Shown: piece after piece, positions 58,721 through 64,000 of the stretch
Layout of the letters: every line of letters starts with the position of its first letter
Position numbering within the stretch: position 1 is the stretch's first letter
Assembly: GCA_028023455.1 (NCBI GenBank)
Contig: JAQFVV010012394.1
Coordinates: 26,113,053 to 26,177,052 of the forward strand
DNA from: Epiperipatus broadwayi
Taxonomy: Eukaryota; Onychophora; Udeonychophora; Euonychophora; Peripatidae
Length of the DNA stretch: 64,000 nucleotides
Direction: 5' to 3'
Made by a program: the position numbers and the translations under genes
Notes under the pieces: model-generated
The model's database searches: none
Told to the model about the DNA's origin: nothing
Seen by the model: the letters and a program-made list of their open reading frames with translations, nothing else

Positions 58721-60006
58721 GCAGGAAAAACAGATTTGCTACTCAAATAAAATTTATTACTTAAAAAACAAGCAACCCCAAGATAGTATGCTCTGAAGCT
58801 AATGACTGCAAAAGAAAAATCAAGGAGGCATATTTTGTTATCAGTGATAACAATGCCATCAAAAGACGCAACACATGTTTTTCTATCTCAAAAAAATGGA
58901 CAAATTAATTTGCATTCCCATTTGTATATTTTATTAGTTAGCAACATTACATAAATGATTTATAACTTATGTTAGCCATGAATATGAGGGAAAACCTCGA
59001 AAGTACTCGGCCTATTTAATTGTTTTGGTTTTTGCAGCTTCTTCATCAGCGGGTAAATCGCTTTTATATGCTATTAAAAAACATATATATAAATTTTCTG
59101 CATAAGTCGTTTGCTGATTAATGTAGTAAAATGGTAAAAAGGATGGAAATTTATTCTACTTAAAAGAAACAAAATAATTCCAGTGATCATCATAAAATAT
59201 TCAATTACTGTAATAAAATTGCTATAATTCTTAAATAAAACGACCAAAACTATGACGAAAAGTTTTAAAAAATAGATTCCATGATGAAGCTATTACATGG
59301 ATTTGTCAATCATGCCTAGGTTTGAATCTGGTGAGTTGCACATTAACAGTTAGTTGATAAATTTTTAGGCAAATCAATTTTTTCAAAAAAGTGACCAATA
59401 TCCAATCTCTGCTAGTCATCTGGATATTAGTATTTTGGTACTTAGCAAGGTTTGGATTAATCTGGATAGGACAGATGAGGGTTGATGTGTTATGAGATGA
59501 AATATGAATGTAATATGATGCAGCCTTCACCAATGATAAAAGGAAGTATCTTGCATAAATATGGGAAACTTAAAATTTCAATTCTTTCATATCACAATAA
59601 AAATTTAAATTAAATTGTGAATATATATCAGTAACAATTGTAGACTCATCAGATTGTAAAAACAAAACAAAAAAGGCAGTGCATTTATAACTATCACTAA
59701 TTAATTAATAATGGCAACATTTTCAATTCTGTTCATAATAATTATCATGAGTGTTCTAGAGAAGACATAGGCAAACTTTTTAACATGAAGAGTCATTTTG
59801 TTTATGCCCCCTCCCAATTAAAGAGCTGCAAGAAAAGAAGTGTTATAGAAACACTTATTTTAGCAATAGAACATAAAAGAATTTGCACCCATCCTAATGA
59901 AAATAAAAATTCTTTCAAAAACAAATAAGTAAAATAAAATATTACTTTGACAGTTTGATTTATTCAGAAATTTCTAATATTTAAATATTCATTATACAAT
60001 AATCAT

Positions 60007-60174
60007 TATTTACTAAGGCAATAAACCTTTAAGCATGTGCGCTTGAAAATACGAAGGCATGGACCTCTACAGATCTTAACCACAAGCTTATTCTTTTGTG
60101 GTTAAGACCTGTAGATGTTCCTACCTTCGTATTTTCAAGCGCACAAGCTTAAAGATTTATTGCCTTAGCAAATA
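60007..60174. repeat. Near-perfect palindrome, 168 bp
   Basis: Arms of about 78 bp with a loop near 60085-60098. Blocks: CTAAGGCAATAAA, GCGCTTGAAAATACGAAGG and their complements. A single diverged arm is found at 25318-25400. Confidence 0.85.
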
Positions 60175-61019
60175 TTACTTATGTAATGATAAATTTATAA
60201 TAATCACTATTCTATAATTAGACAAAATTCAATGAACAACATTGTAATGTGCATTGTTTGTCTCCTTAGTCATCAAAATATTTATTTACAAATTACAAGA
60301 GGAAATAAAAAATGTGTTTATGTTTATCATGATAAACAGTCATGAATTGGGATCAAAGAGCCACATTTAGCTCAAGAGCCACAGTTTGCCCATCTGTTCT
60401 AGAAGCATCTATTATAAGCATGAGTAATCAAGAGATTGTTCAAACTAAATTAACAAAATGCAAGAAGTAGATGGGAGACTACAAGAAAAAAAAGTTCAAC
60501 AAAATTGCTAATATACTAATGCAATTAATAACTCAGATATTGACCAGTAGATTTTCATATAACGATTAGGATTACAATAGAAAATTCAATGACAAGTAAA
60601 TGGAAGACTTATACTCTAATATTCCATTGATATTATTGCAGACCATATATATGCAAATGTCAAATAGATGGCATATGTTTTAATCTGATGGATTCAGAAA
60701 AAATTGCAGGATCATAAATGAATTGTTGGGAGATATACAAAAAGAGAGCGAGAGGAATTTTTAAAAAAAGCATTTGGCAGAACAATGTGCTTACTTTATT
60801 CAACATATTGGCAAAGTATATATGAAAAATAATGAAGTTTAATGAAAAGTCTGTATATAAATCAGAAGATAGCTGTAAAGTCAAATGTAAATTCTGTACA
60901 TAAATCACAAGAAAGCTGTAAAGTCAAATGTGACAAAATAGATATGTATATGGATATAAACAAAGATATTATATATAGAGCTTGCAAAATAAGCTCTTAA
61001 TAAGCTTTGAGAATATCCC

Positions 61020-61085
61020 CAACCCCAGACCAGTTTCTGCTAGTGGTGTCATCAGTGAGGTGCTAGGATATTCAAGCATTAGATT
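61020..61085 (-). ncRNA. Hammerhead ribozyme motif, family HHR-A, strong stem I
   Basis: Minus strand: CTGATGA (61055-61049), GAAAC (61037-61033), loop TG, GTC (61030-61028) all intact. Core-proximal stem I ACCTCA pairs with TGGGGT over 6 positions. The outer helix GAATATCC pairs with GGATATTC over 8 positions; this differs in sequence from the outer helix of other copies yet stays paired. Stem II (CACCACTAGCA) cannot form a hairpin, which is the defect in this copy. Confidence 0.7.
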
Positions 61086-61089
61086 AAAA

Positions 61090-62640
61090 ATACCAGGACA
61101 AGCCCAGCACTTTATCTAATGTATAACTATTAAGTAGAAAATCTGAAATTTTCAGACATCCATGTGTCTTCCAATCCAGATATCTAATTTAAATAGCCAT
61201 ATGGGACTGAACTAAGATCAGAAACACCATATATTAATAGCTTTAGCAATATAAAATCACCAAAGCCTTAATAGCAAAAAATAAAATTACAAAAAAATTC
61301 ACGTCAGATGCCACATGACTTAATTTAACAAGCTTGTATTTACAAATGTTATATATAGAATTCACAAAATAAACAAAGATATTGTCTATTTGACATATAT
61401 TTATTTTAGTTTCTGCTATAGAAAATGATGTTTAGATAAGAATAGAAGTAGCACTGAGATAGGAAAAATTAATTATGTCAGGTTATGGTAATACTAATTG
61501 AAAGTAAGGCTGACATTAATAAAATATCATGCAGGATTATTATAGTTTGTAGAAAATTTTGAGAAAGCACTAACAAAATGGTGAAAATAAAGAGTAACCA
61601 TTGGATGCAAAATTATAAAGTAGTTTAGTGCTGCTGGAGTGCTGGTTAACTGAAGATTAAAGTAATAAAAATATTAAAGTAAAACCTGTGACGGATAATA
61701 AAAGGCTTTCCATAATGATAAGACATTATTCTGTGGACCATTGGAATTAAGAGATTAAGATAAGAGGATTGTTGAATGTTTGTTTAAAATATAGCTTTAT
61801 ACACAGCAGAAATATGAATAAATAAAAAAAGTGAAAAAAGGAGGTTTTTAAACATGATGATCTCAATGAGAATAAAAAAAAGTACATTGGAAAGATAAGA
61901 TTAACCATGTAGAAGTGCAATAAAAGAGGCTGCAGAAATGGGAAAAGAAATAATAAAACAAAGCATCTGATTGATTATCTGAAAGAGGGAAATAGCAATG
62001 AATTTTGGAAAGCAAAGTAAAAGATACAATACATTGGAAAAGATGGTCTGGATTAATGTAAGGACATAAAATTGGCAGATAATTAAGATGATGATATGGC
62101 CATGTGACATAAAAGATATATTTTACAAATAGGGAAAAAGAAAATTATATAAAGAAAAAAAAATGAATATAAAAAATATTAAAAGATAATATTCAACAAT
62201 ATTACCATATGACCTCTCATATGATTCTCTTGATTACAAAATGGTGCTTGAGTATAGTAAAAATAATTGTTTTTAGAAGATAATTATATGTTAAGAATAC
62301 TAATTATAGATAAATGTTATATGAAAAAGTAATTAAAAGCAAAAGGATATATATACAGGAATCATACAAACAAAGATAACTTCTATACATTCAATATCAG
62401 CAGCATCATTATTTTTAATCACAAAAGGTCTCTCCAACTTGAAAACTAGCCTCCTTTCCCCACATCCCCCCAACGTATTTCTTAACTTAATCCATCTTTT
62501 ACAACTTGGAATTCAGTTTAAGATTTCAACTGTCCATCTACTATTATCTCTTTAGCAATATATCGATCCCAGCTCTACTTCAGTCTTAATTCTTTCAATA
62601 ATATCAGTAACATTCATTTATTCTCTCACCTATGTATTTT
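61090..62640. other. AT-rich non-coding stretch, no gene seen
   Basis: Purine-rich plus strand at 61400-62200 has the look of a decayed LINE but shows no recognisable domain. The open frame 61901-62110 is motif-free. Confidence 0.4.
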
Positions 62641-62644
62641 AAAA

Positions 62645-62825
62645 CAGGTAAAAGTCACTATATATATTGCCACACACAGCAAGCTAGAGTAAGCAATGGC
62701 TGCCAGAAGGCTTGTGCATAAAATTCCCATCTAGTGCCTCCTCATCCAATATCCCCAGACTAGTAACAATAGTTATACACAAGCATAAGAGGAGGTGGTC
62801 ATGTGATGTTTATTGGCTTAAAACC
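62645..62825 (-). repeat. HHR-A 3' part, truncated at the ribozyme
   Basis: Minus strand starts at about ACTAGTCTGGGGATATTGG, a few bases before the cleavage position, and runs through the GCACAAGCCTTCTGGCAGCC block to the CACACAGCAAGCT-complement 3' part. The core upstream is missing and unrelated sequence follows. Confidence 0.65.
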
Positions 62826-63519
62826 TATGTCTTTTGTTTTTGATCCCTTCTTGTTACTGCTAATATATATCTCCCCATACTTCATTGAGTGGACTGGAGT
62901 CTCTATATTTTTCTTAAGTGGCTAAATTTCAAATCGATTTATTAAAAACATTCATTTTCAAACACAAAGGTGTAAGTTATTTCTACCGAAAGCACCCTAA
63001 CCAAGTTTAATTCTATAATTAATTTCATATATTATATTTCCATCTGTATTGATAATCTGATCAAGGCATTTGCCGTTGTTAGCTTCTAATTCATATACAT
63101 TCAATGTACATCGTATATTAAAATGTTTAAATTAAGAATATATTTAGATTGTTTACATATATATTTGTGAGAGAATGTAATTAAGCTTGAAAATAGATAA
63201 TAAATAATGCAGATAACATTTTAATGGGGTGCAAAATATTTAGTTTAATTTACATACATTGATTTTAAAATGCAGATTTATCCTTTGCCTACCAGCTTGC
63301 AGTTTCTGCAAATGACATTTTGCTAAGAATAACCTTCAAGACATTTCAGTAAAATACGCCTGAAAATTTCTTTCTACAAATATTTTTTAAAGAAGCAGAT
63401 TTATAAATCTATATCTTTACTGTATAATAAAAATTCTCATTAAAAATTTAAAGAATCAAGTAAATAAAAATATAGTATTTTAAAAAGAAATAAAATTTAA
63501 AAAAAAAAGCAATTGAATG

Positions 63520-63660
63520 ACTTTATTGCTTAAAAATTCATAAAAAAATCAGAGTAACGGAAGTAACAGAACTGGGCATGCGCCATAAACCCCAAATATT
63601 CAAAAATGCTCTACGGATACCAAGCTTCAGAATCCACCGTTACATCAACCCACAGAAGAC
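63520..63660 (-). mobile_element. tRNA-like SINE (second family)
   Basis: GACTTTATTGCTTAAAAATTC, CGGAAGTAACAGAACTGGGCATG and TCCACCGTTACATCAACCCA follow the family order. Sense is minus. Confidence 0.55.
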
Positions 63661-64000
63661 TTAAAAAGTAGTAATATATTAAAATACTTCAAATGACAAA
63701 GTATATATAAAGGTCTATACATCACTGATAATAGAAGAAAATCATACAATCTAATGTTTCTAAAGCCATGTATATACTATATTGTGTGGGGGATGGGGAC
63801 GACTCATGAGCAAAATGAATGCTGCAGAACTTTGTAAAATTAAATATATATATTTTTTGTAAAAGCAAAACTGACATTTATTTTTTACAGTTTTAAGATG
63901 AGAATTTTATGTAGATATTTTATCAAAAAATAATTAGAAATATTTTATTTGAAAGAAATTTTAAAAAAATATTTGAAACAACTTTAAACAATTTCATATG

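Noticed and set aside
59030-59070. CTGATGAAG followed by AAAAC on the minus strand
   Set aside because: Hammerhead-like boxes, but no stem II hairpin, no stem I pairing and no NUH triplet in place.

Overview
The window looks like intronic and intergenic DNA from an animal nucleus: very AT-rich, almost free of long open frames, and packed with dispersed repeats. One exon is recognisable by its product: a 106-base minus-strand exon at 22653-22758 with clean splice sites that encodes the start of a C2 domain of the MCTP (multiple C2 and transmembrane domain) type. Most of the window is probably introns of that gene. tRNA-like SINEs, ribozyme-bearing repeats and CpG decay suggest a mollusc, perhaps a cephalopod such as an octopus; that assignment is inference.

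Layout. 0-0.8 kb: a decayed RTE-like LINE. 4.74-13.55 kb: a nearly intact Ty3/Gypsy LTR retrotransposon on the minus strand, with two 2258-base LTRs about 0.8% apart, sitting in a (TA)n tract. Its Gag-protease-RT-RNase H-integrase frame is broken twice close together near 9.42-9.47 kb. 15-22 kb: small inverted-repeat elements and palindromic SINE or ribozyme repeats. 22.65 kb: the exon. 23-40 kb: more dispersed repeats, a 1.18-kb terminal-inverted-repeat element (28.0-29.2 kb) and several palindromes. 41-44.5 kb: a tandem array of a ribozyme-bearing unit, split by a palindromic LINE insertion. 45-64 kb: SINEs, LINE remnants, small MITEs, a large ATT microsatellite and further ribozyme copies.

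The main discovery candidate is a set of self-cleaving RNA motifs. Two repeat families (called HHR-A and HHR-B here) fold as type I hammerhead ribozymes: a CTGATGA box, a hairpin, a GAAA box, a minimal 2-3 bp stem III with a 2-base loop, an NUH cleavage triplet, and a two-part stem I with an internal loop. About twenty copies or fragments lie in the window on both strands. Paired positions change together between copies. HHR-B also forms a tandem array, the arrangement reported for animal repeats that make ribozyme-processed circular RNAs.

A second pattern is that several repeats (HHR-A, HHR-B, a tRNA-like SINE, a LINE 3' end) occur as 5'-to-5' inverted pairs, so that both outer boundaries are 3' ends. 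All structural statements come from reading by eye. No folding or database search was run.
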